Assembly (NCBI RefSeq): GCF_900631615.1
Contig: NZ_LR131273.1
Coordinates: 4,000,850-4,064,849 of the forward strand
DNA from: Tsukamurella paurometabola
Lineage (GTDB): Bacteria > Actinomycetota > Actinomycetes > Mycobacteriales > Mycobacteriaceae
DNA length: 64,000 nucleotides
Direction: 5' to 3'
The notes below the pieces were generated by a model. It was not told the DNA's origin and did not search any database. It saw nothing but the letters and a program-made list of their open reading frames with translations. Positions 1 to 9,000 of the stretch are shown piece by piece (positions within the stretch are counted from its first letter, which is position 1; the number at the start of each line of letters is the position of its first letter). Both the position numbers and the translations under genes were made by a program.

Positions 1-71
1 GGTGAGGATGCGCGCGAGTCGGCGAACGTTCCTGCCGTACCGTCGCGACCGAGGACTCACGATCGCAAATC
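1..71. other. left edge, no feature recognised
   Basis: These bases lie downstream of the first GGDEF gene. I see no convincing coding frame, hairpin or operator here. An open frame on the plus strand overlaps the 3' end of the GGDEF gene, but its composition looks like a shadow of that gene. Confidence 0.5.
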
Positions 72-1244
72 CTAGTCGGAGTCGTCGGCGTCCCGCACGG
101 TCAGATCGCGAACCACCAGGCGGCGCGAGCGGTCCGCCTTCGCCGTGTAGAGGGCCCGATCGGCCTCTCCCACCGCGCTGGGCAGGTCCGAGGTGCTGAG
201 GCGGGGGCGCACGACGAGGCCGATGCTCCCGGCGATCGGGCCGCCCTCGTCCACCAACCGGCGCAGGTCGCCGATGACCACGTCCGCCTCCGTGCGCCCC
301 AGCCGGAGGGCGACGATCACGAACTCGTCGCCGCCCATTCGGCCGATGAGCGCGCTCGAGAGACCGCCGCGGAGCCACTGCGCCGTCTCGGCGAGGTACT
401 TGTCGCCGGCGAGATGGCCGTAGGTGTCGTTGTAGGCCTTGAAGCCGTCGAGGTCCAGGATCGCGACCACCGCGGTGTCGTGCTCACGCCGGTGGACGAG
501 GCCGCGGAGCGTGGCCTGCAGGCCGGCGCGGCTGAACAGGCCCGTCAAGGTGTCCCGGTTGCGCTCGACCGTCACCACGCCGATCCCGCGTCGACCGAAC
601 TCGACGATGAACTGGACGAGCATCGGGAGAGCGAAGTCGATCGTCGCCGCAGGAGCGAGGATCGCGTACAGCTGACCCATCGCGACGCCGTCGGCCTGGA
701 CGGCCGCGACCGTGCAGGCCGCGATCGCGGCGAGGGAGAACAGGCAGTGCACGACCAGGATCCGCCACCCCAGGAGGAAGGCGGTGAGCATCGCCAGCAT
801 GCCGAGGTAGGTGGTTCCCGCCACCTTGGCGATGCCGAACTGGGCGAGGCACCCGGTGAGGAGACAGATGTCGGCGATCGCCACGAAGGTCATCGCATCC
901 TGAGCGCGCGGCCTCCGCAGCCGGAGCCACCAGGTACCGAGTACCGCGCTGCCGCTGGCGGCGACCACGAACACGATCATCGCGGCGGTGCTGCGCGGGC
1001 GGGCGTCGGAGAACAGGACGCCGATGCACAGCGGCACCATCAGCAGCGCCAGGGACCCCACCACGAAGCGCAGCGCGATACCGCCGCCCTGCCCCTTGAT
1101 CCAGGACGTCGCCTGTTCGTACTCGGCGCGCCCGGCGTACCGCCAACCGGATCGGCGGGTCAGCGCCCGAGCCCCGGCACGGAGAAGATGCGGCAGACCG
1201 ACCGGTCCCCACAGCTCGGCCGGCCGCCGCGCGTCAGCGGCCAA
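72..1244 (-). CDS. membrane-anchored GGDEF protein (putative diguanylate cyclase)
   Basis: The predicted 390-aa protein has about six hydrophobic segments in residues 50-220 followed by a GGDEF domain. Visible motifs are DTLTGLFSRAG, DLDGFKAYNDTYGH and an intact GGDEF, so cyclic di-GMP synthesis from two GTP is likely at the membrane. The RxxD inhibitory I-site usually five residues before GGDEF is absent (the preceding residues are LIGRM). The chosen start is TTG; it aligns the N-terminus (RAGARALTRR...YAGRAEYEQAT) with that of the neighbouring paralogue at 1320-2498. No ligand-binding domain is recognised in the membrane part. Activity is inferred from motifs only. Confidence 0.85.
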   Translation of the reverse strand: MAADARRPAELWGPVGLPHLLRAGARALTRRSGWRYAGRAEYEQATSWIKGQGGGIALRFVVGSLALLMVPLCIGVLFSDARPRSTAAMIVFVVAASGSAVLGTWWLRLRRPRAQDAMTFVAIADICLLTGCLAQFGIAKVAGTTYLGMLAMLTAFLLGWRILVVHCLFSLAAIAACTVAAVQADGVAMGQLYAILAPAATIDFALPMLVQFIVEFGRRGIGVVTVERNRDTLTGLFSRAGLQATLRGLVHRREHDTAVVAILDLDGFKAYNDTYGHLAGDKYLAETAQWLRGGLSSALIGRMGGDEFVIVALRLGRTEADVVIGDLRRLVDEGGPIAGSIGLVVRPRLSTSDLPSAVGEADRALYTAKADRSRRLVVRDLTVRDADDSD

Positions 1245-1319
1245 CGCTGATCCCGGTCGTCACGGGAGTCGATCCTACTAGGGCGCCCCGTGCCCCCGAT
1301 GCAGGCGCCCGAATTCCAG

Positions 1320-2498
1320 TTACAACATCAGCGGATTCCGCACCACGACCGCCGTCGTCGGGGAGCGCTTGGCCTGATACAGGGCCTCGTCCGCCTCGAC
1401 CGCGAGCTCTCCGAGCCGGTCCCGATCACGACCTCGCGCGATCACGACACCGAGGCTGCCGCGGATCCTCCTGTCCCCGTCCCCGTGCCGCTGCACGAGG
1501 TCGCGGAGCTCCTCCAGCACGCGCGCGGCGTCGTCCCGGTCGGCACGGACCGCGAACAGGCCGAACTCGTCGCCGCCGTTGCGGCCCACGACCAACCGCG
1601 GCACGGCCATGAGGCGCCGCGCGACGTCGACGAGCAACTCGTCCCCCGCCGTGTGTCCGTGGGAGTCGTTGTACCGCTTGAAGTCGTCCAGATCGAGGGC
1701 CCCTACGAGCATGATGTCGTCGGAGCCGACCCGCAGCGCGGCACGGCGCACGGCGAAGGACATCCCGCGCCGATTGTGCACGCCCGTGAGAACGTCGGTG
1801 TACCACTCGCGGGAGACACGGGTGATGCCGTACCGCCCGGTTTCCACGACGACCTGGATGACGACGGGAAGCCCGACCACGGTGGTGATCGCGGGAGTCG
1901 TGTACACGTACAGATCCAGAAGGGAACGCCCCTCCGCGAGGATCGAGTAGCCCGTCAGCCCCGCGATGAGCACCAGCGAGTAGACGCAGTGCACCAGCAG
2001 GATCCGCCACCCGAGCAGGAACGCGGCGAACATGCCCAACATCGCGAGGTGGATCGCGCCGCAGATGCGTGCCGTGGGCTCGGACAGCACCGAGACGGCG
2101 ATCCCGATCAGCGCGTCGGCGCCGAGGAGGAACCACACGGCTTCGCGCACGGTGGGCCACGCGCCGACCACCCACCGGATCCCGAGGACGAAGCCGATCA
2201 CCGCGGCGCCCAGGTGAATCGTCCGCGGCAGGACCCCGTGCGGACCCATCGGGTTGAACTGCATCACGAGGGCCAGCGGCAGCATCATCATCGCGAGGAA
2301 CGCGATGCTCACCCGCAGGGCCCACTCGCCGCGGAGGAACCGGATCGCCTCGGTGGTGTACGCGTACTCGGCCGTGCCGGCCGTGCGCCACGCCCGGCCG
2401 TCCGTCAGTTCGCGGCGGACGCGGCGGACGAGTCGGCGGGCCGTCGCGCGCTTCGCCACCGGCCCGGCGGAGACGGGCGGATCAGGCTCCGCGGACAC
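1320..2498 (-). CDS. membrane-anchored GGDEF protein (putative diguanylate cyclase), paralogue
   Basis: This 392-aa protein has the same plan as its downstream neighbour: a short basic N-terminus, about six membrane segments (residues 60-215) and a C-terminal GGDEF domain with DVLTGVHNRRG, DLDDFKRYNDSHGH and GGDEF intact. It also lacks an RxxD I-site (residues before GGDEF are LVVGRN). The GTG/ATG region of its start overlaps the 3' end of trpA by 17 bases, so it may be translated from the trpBA transcript. The two GGDEF genes are probably an old tandem duplication, since they share architecture but are clearly diverged. Confidence 0.85.
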   Translation of the reverse strand: MSAEPDPPVSAGPVAKRATARRLVRRVRRELTDGRAWRTAGTAEYAYTTEAIRFLRGEWALRVSIAFLAMMMLPLALVMQFNPMGPHGVLPRTIHLGAAVIGFVLGIRWVVGAWPTVREAVWFLLGADALIGIAVSVLSEPTARICGAIHLAMLGMFAAFLLGWRILLVHCVYSLVLIAGLTGYSILAEGRSLLDLYVYTTPAITTVVGLPVVIQVVVETGRYGITRVSREWYTDVLTGVHNRRGMSFAVRRAALRVGSDDIMLVGALDLDDFKRYNDSHGHTAGDELLVDVARRLMAVPRLVVGRNGGDEFGLFAVRADRDDAARVLEELRDLVQRHGDGDRRIRGSLGVVIARGRDRDRLGELAVEADEALYQAKRSPTTAVVVRNPLML

Positions 2499-3261
2499 CG
2501 GCGGCGAGCTCGGAGGTCAGTGAACGCACCGCGTCCAGCGACTCCCCCGCCGCGCTGACCAGTGCGGAACCGACGATCACGGCATCGGCGTACGCCGCGA
2601 TCTCCGCGGCCTGCTCGCGCGATCGCACACCCAGGCCGACGCCGACGGGGATGTCCGACACCTCGCGGATGCGGGCGACGAGCTCCGGTGCCACGTTGTC
2701 GACGGCGTCGCGGGCGCCGGTGACGCCCATCGTCGACGCGGCGTAGAGGAAGCCCGACGATGCCTTCGCGGTCATCGCGAGCCGTTCCGGCGTCGACGAC
2801 GGTGCGGCGAGGAAGATCTTGTCCAGGCCGTGGCGGTCGGCGGCCGCGATCCACTCGTCGGCCTCGTCGGGAATGAGGTTCGGCGTGATCATGCCCCGGC
2901 CACCGGCGGCGGCGAGATCCCGCGCGAAGGCTTCGACGCCGTACTTGAGGACCGGATTCCAGTACGCCATGACGACGGGGGCGGCGCCGGCCGCGGCGAC
3001 GGCCTCCGCGTAGGAGAAGATGTCGCGGACCCGGATCCCGCCGCGGAGCGCGTCGTCGGCGGCGCGCTGGATGACGGGGCCGTCCATGACGGGGTCGCTG
3101 TAGGCCACGCCGAGTTCGACGATGTCGGCGCCGGACTCGGCCATCGCGACCACGGTGTCGATGCCGCCCTGCTTCGACGGGTACCCGCAGGGAAGATAGG
3201 TGACGAGGGCCGCGCGGTTGTCCGCCCGGCACTGCTCGAAGACCGGTGCCAGTGCGCTCAC
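2482..3261 (-). CDS. trpA: tryptophan synthase alpha chain
   Basis: TrpA (259 aa) cleaves indole-3-glycerol phosphate to indole and glyceraldehyde 3-phosphate and passes the indole to TrpB. Family signatures are visible: the [17 protein letters not shown] segment with catalytic Glu and Asp, and the phosphate-binding [14 protein letters not shown] near the C-terminus. Length is typical. It overlaps trpB by 4 bases (ATGA), indicating translational coupling in a trpBA operon. The next gene downstream, a GGDEF protein, overlaps its stop region. Confidence 0.97.
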   Translation of the reverse strand: MSALAPVFEQCRADNRAALVTYLPCGYPSKQGGIDTVVAMAESGADIVELGVAYSDPVMDGPVIQRAADDALRGGIRVRDIFSYAEAVAAAGAAPVVMAYWNPVLKYGVEAFARDLAAAGGRGMITPNLIPDEADEWIAAADRHGLDKIFLAAPSSTPERLAMTAKASSGFLYAASTMGVTGARDAVDNVAPELVARIREVSDIPVGVGLGVRSREQAAEIAAYADAVIVGSALVSAAGESLDAVRSLTSELAAGVRGA

Positions 3262-4598
3262 TTGTTCTCCCCCGTTCCGTTCGCCGCCGTGCCCTTCTCC
3301 TGCGCGTCGCGCAGGGCGGTGTTGAGGTCGGCGCCGACCACCTTCTCGCCCACCACGTCACCGTTCTCGTCGAGCAGCCCGAACCACTTCCCGGCGGTGT
3401 CGACGTCCTTGTCGCCGCGGCCGGAGAGGTTCGCCACGATCACCGAGCCCGGGCCGAGCCGGCGGCCGAGCTGCACGGCGCCTGCGACGGCGTGCGCCGA
3501 CTCGATCGCCGGGATGATGCCCTCCGTGCGGCACAGCAGCGCGAAGGCGTCCATCGCCTCGGCGTCGGTGATGGGCACGTACTCGGCGCGCCCCGACTCC
3601 TTGAGCTGCGCGTGCTCGGGCCCGACGCCCGGGTAGTCGAGCCCGGCGGAGATCGAGTGCGATTCGACGGTCTGGCCGTCCTCGTCCTGCAGCAGATAGG
3701 AGTAGGCGCCCTGGAAAGCTCCGGGGCTGCCGCCGGTGAAGGTCGCAGCGTGCCGGCCGGTCTCGACGCCGTCGCCCGCGGCCTCGCACCCGACCAGGCG
3801 GACGCCCTCGTCGGCGATGAAGGGATGGAAGATCCCGATCGCGTTGGAGCCGCCGCCGACGCAGGCGACGACCGCGTCCGGCAGGCGCCCCTCGGCCTCG
3901 AGGATCTGCTCGCGCGCCTCCATGCCGACGATGCGCTGCAGGTCGCGCACCATGAGCGGGAACGGGTGCGGCCCGGCCGCGGTGCCGAAGCAGTAGTAGG
4001 TGGTGTCGGCGTTGCTGACCCAGTCGCGCAACGCCTCGTTGATCGCATCCTTGAGCGATGCGGAGCCCGAGGCGACGGCGATGACCTCGGCGCCGAGGAG
4101 CCGCATCCGGGCGACGTTGAGCGCCTGCCGGTCGGTGTCGACCTTGCCCATGTAGATGACGCACTCGATGCCGAGCAGCGCACAGGCGGTCGCCGTGGCG
4201 ACGCCGTGCTGGCCGGCGCCCGTCTCGGCGATGACGCGCGGCTTGCCCATCCGCTTGGCCAGCAGCACCTGTCCGAGCACGTTGTTGATCTTGTGGCTGC
4301 CGGTGTGGTTGAGGTCCTCGCGCTTGAGGAAGATCTTCGCCCCGCCGGCGTGCTCGTTGAGGCGCACGCACGGGTACAGCGGCGACGGCCGCCCGGTGTA
4401 CTGGCGCTGCAGCCGGTCCAGCTCGGCGAGGAACTCCCGGTCCGAGCGCACCTTCTCGAATTCGGCCGTGACCTCCTCGATCACCGCCATCAGCGCCTCG
4501 GGAACGTGCCGGCCGCCCCACGCACCCCAATGACCGGTCCCGTCCGGCTCGAAGGCCGATCGTTCGGACAGTCCGGTACTGGCTTCTGGGAGGCTCAC
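3258..4598 (-). CDS. trpB: tryptophan synthase beta chain
   Basis: TrpB (446 aa) is the PLP enzyme joining indole and serine to give tryptophan, as an alpha2beta2 complex with TrpA. The PLP lysine is in HTGSHKINN, and the phosphate-binding GGGSNAIG loop is intact. The C-terminus has a short tail beyond the usual fold. The start is GTG at 4598 with no Shine-Dalgarno; a GATAAT hexamer ends 7 bases upstream, so the mRNA is probably leaderless. In Mycobacterium trpB follows trpC directly; here the next gene upstream is a divergent acetyltransferase and trpC lies 6.7 kb away. Confidence 0.97.
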   Translation of the reverse strand: MSLPEASTGLSERSAFEPDGTGHWGAWGGRHVPEALMAVIEEVTAEFEKVRSDREFLAELDRLQRQYTGRPSPLYPCVRLNEHAGGAKIFLKREDLNHTGSHKINNVLGQVLLAKRMGKPRVIAETGAGQHGVATATACALLGIECVIYMGKVDTDRQALNVARMRLLGAEVIAVASGSASLKDAINEALRDWVSNADTTYYCFGTAAGPHPFPLMVRDLQRIVGMEAREQILEAEGRLPDAVVACVGGGSNAIGIFHPFIADEGVRLVGCEAAGDGVETGRHAATFTGGSPGAFQGAYSYLLQDEDGQTVESHSISAGLDYPGVGPEHAQLKESGRAEYVPITDAEAMDAFALLCRTEGIIPAIESAHAVAGAVQLGRRLGPGSVIVANLSGRGDKDVDTAGKWFGLLDENGDVVGEKVVGADLNTALRDAQEKGTAANGTGENK

Positions 4599-4605
4599 AG
4601 CAACG

Positions 4606-4611
4606 ATTATC
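4606..4611 (-). promoter_or_regulatory. probable -10 element of a leaderless trpBA promoter
   Basis: On the minus strand the hexamer GATAAT ends 7 bases before the trpB GTG, which would place the first transcribed base at or next to the start codon. The -35 region (near 4629-4634, TGATTC) is poor. There is no ribosome-binding site. This would give the separated trpBA block its own promoter. It is inferred from position and sequence only. Confidence 0.5.
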
Positions 4612-4686
4612 CCTACGCCGTCAAAGAGGAATCACAGCGACGCCAACCATTCCGCGAATGCCCCTCCGCGACGAGTGTTTCCGGGC

Positions 4687-5400
4687 ATGACCACCACGCT
4701 CGGCCATGTCCTCGACGATCCCGTCCGGGCGTCGCTGCACGGCGCCCACGCCCGCTTCCGCCTCGGCGACGGCGCCGTGGTCCGGTACCACCCGGACGTC
4801 GCGCGTTTCGTGGGGCACCCGCAGCGCCCGGCCGCCGCGGACTTCGCGGCACTGGCCCGCCTCGCGGTGCCCGGGACGCCCATCTCGCTGCGGGACGTGC
4901 GGGGACCGCTCCCCGCCGGGTGGCGCGTCGTCGACGAGGTCCCGCTCGTCCAGTACGACGGTGCCGCGCTCGCCACCGCGCCCGATCCGGAGGCGGAGGT
5001 CCTGGGCCCGGCGAACGTGGACGAGATCCTGGATCTCGTCGCGCGCACCCGGCCCGGACCGTTCGAGCGGCGCACCGTCGAACTGGGCCTGTACCTGGGC
5101 CTGCGCGATGCGTCCGGGCGGTTGATCGCGCTCGCCGGGGAGCGAATGCGACCGCCCGGATGGACGGAGATCAGCGCCGTCTGCACTGATCCGGGACACC
5201 GCGGACAGGGCCTTGCGACGCGGCTCGTCCGCGCCGTGGGACACCACATCCGGTCCCGGGGCGACGTTCCGTTCCTGCACACCTCCGCCGGGAACACCGA
5301 TGCCCGCGCGGTCTACGAGCACCTCGGCTTCCGCCTGCGCGCCACCCTCCCGCTGCTTCTCGTCCAGCCGCCCACCACCGACCCGACCGGAGCCTCATGA
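4687..5400 (+). CDS. GNAT-family N-acetyltransferase (FR47-like)
   Basis: The 237-aa protein has a C-terminal GNAT domain: EISAVCTDPGHRGQGLATRLVRAV is the acetyl-CoA binding motif A (residues ~155-178), and NTDARAVYEHLGFR is the usual motif B end. The first ~100 residues are not a recognised domain. It overlaps the ABC permease by 4 bases (ATGA), so it is the first gene of a four-gene operon with an amino-acid ABC transporter. The acceptor substrate is unknown; acetylation of the imported compound is a reasonable inference. ATG at 4687 was preferred to an upstream in-frame GTG at 4675. Confidence 0.85.
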   Translation: MTTTLGHVLDDPVRASLHGAHARFRLGDGAVVRYHPDVARFVGHPQRPAAADFAALARLAVPGTPISLRDVRGPLPAGWRVVDEVPLVQYDGAALATAPDPEAEVLGPANVDEILDLVARTRPGPFERRTVELGLYLGLRDASGRLIALAGERMRPPGWTEISAVCTDPGHRGQGLATRLVRAVGHHIRSRGDVPFLHTSAGNTDARAVYEHLGFRLRATLPLLLVQPPTTDPTGAS

Positions 5401-6320
5401 CCCTCGCCCTCACCCGGCCGCAGCAGGCCACGTCCGACCCCGATCTCGCCGTCCTCGCGGACCTGCCGGTCCGGCACCGCGTCCAGTGGGGCCGCTGGCT
5501 GGCCGTCGCCGTGGCCGTCGTCCTGTTCGCGCAGCTCGTGGCCTCGGCGGTGACCAACCCGCGCTACGACTGGCCCACCTTCGGCGCGTACCTGTTCAGC
5601 CCGACGGTGCTCGAGGCGCTGTGGTTCACGGTGCAGCTCACGGCGATCGGCGCGGTCCTGGGGTTCCTCCTCGGCGGTGTGCTGGCCCTGGCCCGCCTCT
5701 CCGGCAACCGCGTGCTCGCGGCGTTCAGTTTCGGCTTCGTCTGGCTGTTCCGGTCCGTCCCGCTCATCGTGCAGATCCTGTTCTGGGGCTACCTCGGCGC
5801 CCTGTACCCGACGATCGGGCTCGGCATCCCGTTCGGGCCGACCTTCGTCGACGCTCCGACCAAGGACCTGCTGTCCCCGTACACGGCGGCGGTCATCGGC
5901 ATCGTCCTGCACCAGGCCGCCTACGGCTCGGAGATCGTGCGGGCGGGCATCCTCGGCGTCTCGCCCGGACAGCACGATGCGGCCCGCGCACTCGGAATTC
6001 CACCGGCCGCCCACCTGCTGCGGATCACGCTCCCCCAGGCCCTGCGCACCATCGTGCCGCCCGCGGCCAACGAGGTGATCGGCCTTCTGAAGGGCACGAC
6101 GGCGGTCTTCATCCTGGCGCTGCCCGACCTGTTCTACCAGGTCCAGGTGATCTACGGCCGCAACGGCAGGATCATCCCGCTGCTGCTCGTCGCGGTCGCC
6201 TGGTACGCGGTGCTCACCACCGTGCTGTCGATCGGCCAGCACTACCTCGAGAAGCGGCTCGCCCGCGGGTACGGGGCCACGAAGTCCGCGAGGACCACGA
6301 CGAAGGAGACGCCCGCATGA
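5397..6320 (+). CDS. polar amino-acid ABC transporter permease
   Basis: This 307-aa inner-membrane permease of the His/Glu/Gln family has about five to six membrane segments. It carries the EAA-type coupling loop (EIVRAGILGVSPGQHDAARALG, about residues 181-202) that contacts the ATPase. The N-terminal ~35 residues are cytoplasmic and variable. It is translationally coupled on both sides (4-base overlaps with the acetyltransferase and the ATPase). Only one permease gene is present, so a homodimer is expected. The substrate cannot be told from the sequence. Confidence 0.9.
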   Translation: MTLALTRPQQATSDPDLAVLADLPVRHRVQWGRWLAVAVAVVLFAQLVASAVTNPRYDWPTFGAYLFSPTVLEALWFTVQLTAIGAVLGFLLGGVLALARLSGNRVLAAFSFGFVWLFRSVPLIVQILFWGYLGALYPTIGLGIPFGPTFVDAPTKDLLSPYTAAVIGIVLHQAAYGSEIVRAGILGVSPGQHDAARALGIPPAAHLLRITLPQALRTIVPPAANEVIGLLKGTTAVFILALPDLFYQVQVIYGRNGRIIPLLLVAVAWYAVLTTVLSIGQHYLEKRLARGYGATKSARTTTKETPA

Positions 6321-7108
6321 CCGCCATCGCACCGCGCCCCCGACTGGAGGCGGTGGGCCTGACCAAGCGCTTCGGCCACGACGAGGTGTTGCGCGGGGTG
6401 GATCTCACCGTCGCGCCGGGCGAGGTGGTCTCGATCATCGGCCCGTCCGGCTCGGGTAAGTCGACGCTGCTCCGGCTGCTCAACCACCTGGAGGAGCCGA
6501 GCTCCGGCGTCGTCCGGGTGGACGGCGATCTCATCGGCGTGCGGCGGCGCGGAGACCATCTCGTCGCGCTGCCCGAGCGCGAGCTGCGCCGCCAGCGCGC
6601 TCGGATCGGCTTCGTCTTCCAGCAGTTCAACCTGTTCCCGCATCTGACCGCCGCGGAGAACGTCGCGCGTCCGCAGCGTCTGACGCTCGGCCGGAGCCGG
6701 CCCGAGGCCGAGGAGCGGGCCCGTGAGCTATTGGACCGCGTCGGGCTCGGCGCACACGCCGGCCAGTACCCGGGCCGGCTCTCCGGCGGTCAGCAGCAAC
6801 GCGTCGCGATCGCGCGCACCCTCGCGCTCGACCCGGAGCTGATCCTCTTCGACGAGCCGACCTCCGCGCTCGACCCCGAACTCGTGGGCGAGGTGAACGC
6901 CGTGATCGCCGAGCTGGCCGCCGAGGGCCGCACGCTCGTCGTGGTCACCCATGAGCTGGCCTTCGCCCGCCGCATCTCCGACCGGATCGTCTTCCTCGAT
7001 CGCGGCCGTGTCGTCGCCGTCGGGTCGCCGTCCGCCGTGCTCGACCGTCCCGCCACGGACCGCACCCGCACCTTCCTCGCCCACTGGACCGCCAAGGAGA
7101 CCGCATGA
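6317..7108 (+). CDS. polar amino-acid ABC transporter ATP-binding protein
   Basis: The 263-aa ATPase has Walker A GPSGSGKST, Q-loop FVFQQFNLFPHLTAAENV, signature LSGGQQQR, Walker B LILFDEPTSALD and the H-loop VVTHE. It resembles GlnQ/HisP-type subunits, with a ~15-residue insertion (RRRGDHLVALPERE) before the Q-loop typical of cystine/basic amino-acid importers. It energises the permease at 5397-6320. Its start overlaps the permease stop, and its end overlaps the binding-protein gene by 4 bases. Confidence 0.92.
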   Translation: MTAIAPRPRLEAVGLTKRFGHDEVLRGVDLTVAPGEVVSIIGPSGSGKSTLLRLLNHLEEPSSGVVRVDGDLIGVRRRGDHLVALPERELRRQRARIGFVFQQFNLFPHLTAAENVARPQRLTLGRSRPEAEERARELLDRVGLGAHAGQYPGRLSGGQQQRVAIARTLALDPELILFDEPTSALDPELVGEVNAVIAELAAEGRTLVVVTHELAFARRISDRIVFLDRGRVVAVGSPSAVLDRPATDRTRTFLAHWTAKETA

Positions 7109-8124
7109 CCGCCCGTTCGACCGCTCGCCCCACCGTTCGCCATCGCCTGCCCGTCCTCGCCGCGGCGATCGCCCTCGCCGGCGCCGTCCTGGCGGGCTGC
7201 GGCGGCCAGACCACGGAATCGACCACCGCGAGCGTCACCGGCGCGGCCGGGCAGCAGCTCAACCTGACGAGCAAGCAGGACCGCATCGTGCCGCCGAAGA
7301 ACGAGGCCGCAGCGGCCCTGCTCCCCCCGGCGATCCGCGACCGAGGCGTACTGCGCGTCGCCCACGGATCGGGGGCCGGCAACGCACCGTTCTACTTCCC
7401 CTCGACGGACGACGACCGCGTCTTCATCGGCGACGAGTCGGACATCGCCCACCTCATCGCGGGCGCCCTCGGGCTGAAGATCGAGGAGTCCAACACGTCG
7501 TGGGAGGGCCTGTTCCTGGGCATCGACAGCGGCCAGTTCGACCTGGGCGTCTCGAACATCACCGTCACCGAGGCCCGGAAGCAGAAGTACGACTTCGCCA
7601 CGTACCGCAAGGACGACCTCGCGGTCGAGGTGCAGGAGTCCTCGACCTTCACGTTCACGGGTGGGGATTCCTTCTCCGGGAGGACCGTGGCCGTCGGGTC
7701 GGGCACCAACCAGGAGCGGATCCTGCAGCGCTACGACGCCGACCTGCGGGCCGCAGGCAAGCCCGGCATCGCCATCAAGAACTACCAGGACAACACCGGC
7801 ACGTACGCCGCGCTCGCATCGGGTCAGATCGACGCCTACTTCGGCCCGAACCCCGTCTCGGCCTTCCACGTCGCGCAGACCAGGGGCACCCCCAACGCCA
7901 CGAAGATCGTCGGCCGCGTGTCCGGCGCCGGCTCCACCCTGCAGGGCCTCATCGGCGCCACCACCCGGAAGGACAGCGGCATCATCCGCGCCGTGCAGGC
8001 CGCCCTCGAATCGACGATCCGGAGCGGCGACTACCTCAAGGTCCTCACCCGGTGGGGACTCGAGGCCGAGGCGGTGCCCACCTCCGAGATCAATCCCCCG
8101 GGGCTCCCGATCAACGACAAGTGA
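7105..8124 (+). CDS. ABC transporter substrate-binding lipoprotein
   Basis: The 339-aa protein begins with a basic region, a hydrophobic stretch and the lipobox VLAGC (Cys32), so it should be lipid-anchored outside the membrane. The mature part is a periplasmic-binding fold of the amino-acid class (family 3), with IRDRGVLRVAHGSG opening lobe 1 and QFDLGVSNITVTEARKQKYDFA in the hinge region. It is the last gene of the acetyltransferase-permease-ATPase-binding protein operon and captures the substrate. The ligand is not predictable by eye. Confidence 0.9.
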   Translation: MTARSTARPTVRHRLPVLAAAIALAGAVLAGCGGQTTESTTASVTGAAGQQLNLTSKQDRIVPPKNEAAAALLPPAIRDRGVLRVAHGSGAGNAPFYFPSTDDDRVFIGDESDIAHLIAGALGLKIEESNTSWEGLFLGIDSGQFDLGVSNITVTEARKQKYDFATYRKDDLAVEVQESSTFTFTGGDSFSGRTVAVGSGTNQERILQRYDADLRAAGKPGIAIKNYQDNTGTYAALASGQIDAYFGPNPVSAFHVAQTRGTPNATKIVGRVSGAGSTLQGLIGATTRKDSGIIRAVQAALESTIRSGDYLKVLTRWGLEAEAVPTSEINPPGLPINDK

Positions 8125-8137
8125 CGGTCTGGCGTCC

Positions 8138-8902
8138 TCAGAGCTCCGGCGGCCCGGCCGCGACGTCCTTTGTCGCGGCCGGGCTCGTCGCGCGGGCGAC
8201 GAACTTGAACCGATCGCCCCGGTAGATGCTGCGCGTCCACTCGAGCGCGAGACCGTCGGCGTCGCGGCCGAGGCGGTGGACCATGAGGAGCGGGTGCCCC
8301 GCGGTCACCCCGAGTAGTTCCGCCTCGGAGGGCGAGGCGAGCGCCGTCTCCACGGTGTCCTCCACGGCTGAGATGCACCGGCCGTACTGCTCCCGCAGCA
8401 CGCGGTACAGCGAGGACTGTTCCTCCAGGCGCGCGGCGAGACCGCGCAGCGGCCCGCGCAGGTGCGCCTCCTCGATGGCGAGCGGTTCGTCGTCGACGAT
8501 GCGCAGCCGCGTCACGCGGTAGACCCGGGCTCCGCGGGGCAGTTCGAGCGCCGTCTGCGTCTCCGCGTCGGCGGTGATGTGGTCGCAGGAGAGCAGATCG
8601 GACCGCACCGCTTGGCCGTCGACGCCGAAGTCCTCGCTCAACGAGGTCAGCTGCCGCACGCGGACCACCTTGGGCGGCGCGACGTACGTGCCGCTGCCGT
8701 GCTCGCGGCGCAGCACTCCCTCGGCGGACAGCTCCGCCAGCGCCTTTCGCAGGGTGGTGCGCGAGACACCGAGGTCCTCCGCGAGCCGCCGCTCGGCGGG
8801 CAGGGTGTCGCCGTGCCCGAGGTCGCCGATCCGCCGCTGGAGTTCGAGTTTCGCGCGGAAGTAGCGCGGCGGTTCGGCGTGCGACGAACGAGGAAGCGTC
8901 AT
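8138..8902 (-). CDS. GntR/HutC-family regulator, DasR/NagR-like
   Basis: The 254-aa regulator has an N-terminal winged helix (residues ~12-75; TLPAERRLAEDLGVSRTTLRKAL) and a C-terminal UTRA effector domain (ending LEWTRSIYRGDRFKFVAR). This is the architecture of DasR and NagR, which sense amino-sugar phosphates. The divergent intergenic region holds two 16-base palindromes close to the dre consensus, and the divergent genes are a sugar porter and a BadF-type kinase. Control of N-acetylglucosamine uptake is therefore likely. ATG at 8902 was chosen; an in-frame GTG lies 9 bases upstream. Confidence 0.85.
   Translation of the reverse strand: MTLPRSSHAEPPRYFRAKLELQRRIGDLGHGDTLPAERRLAEDLGVSRTTLRKALAELSAEGVLRREHGSGTYVAPPKVVRVRQLTSLSEDFGVDGQAVRSDLLSCDHITADAETQTALELPRGARVYRVTRLRIVDDEPLAIEEAHLRGPLRGLAARLEEQSSLYRVLREQYGRCISAVEDTVETALASPSEAELLGVTAGHPLLMVHRLGRDADGLALEWTRSIYRGDRFKFVARATSPAATKDVAAGPPEL
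8152..8184. terminator. hairpin between convergent genes, inside the 3' end of gntR
   Basis: A perfect 13-bp GC-rich stem (GCCCGGCCGCGAC and its complement) encloses a 7-base loop (gtccttt, 8165-8171). It lies 28 bases after the stop of the binding-protein gene and inside the last codons of the convergent GntR gene. There is no long T-tract. It is well placed to end the ABC operon transcript. Confidence 0.55.
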
Positions 8903-8930
8903 GTGCGCCACATTACCCCTTGACGATGAA

Positions 8931-8946
8931 AGTGGTCTATGCCACT
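8931..8946. promoter_or_regulatory. dre-like operator 1 (DasR/NagR type)
   Basis: The sequence AGTGGTCTATGCCACT matches the DasR-responsive consensus AGTGGTCTAGACCACT at 14 of 16 bases and has perfect AGTGG/CCACT arms. It lies 29 bases before the GntR start and 55 bases before the divergent sugar-porter start. The consensus is quoted from knowledge of Streptomyces DasR. Confidence 0.7.
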
Positions 8947-8960
8947 CTGAGCATACTTCA

Positions 8961-8976
8961 ATTGGTATAGACCACT
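8961..8976. promoter_or_regulatory. dre-like operator 2 (DasR/NagR type)
   Basis: The sequence ATTGGTATAGACCACT also matches the dre consensus at 14 of 16 bases; its core TGGTATAGACCA is a near-perfect dyad. Centre-to-centre distance to operator 1 is 30 bases (about three helical turns). It lies 24 bases before the sugar-porter start codon. Confidence 0.7.
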
Positions 8977-9000
8977 TGGAGTCGACTTCAAGGAGATGAC

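Noticed and set aside
414-1250. Long open frame on the plus strand opposite the first GGDEF gene
   Set aside because: It is rich in Gln/Asp/Arg/His without any domain and mirrors a clear GGDEF gene; high-GC DNA produces such antisense frames throughout the window (also opposite trpB, trpE, xdhB, NCS2 permease and M61 genes).
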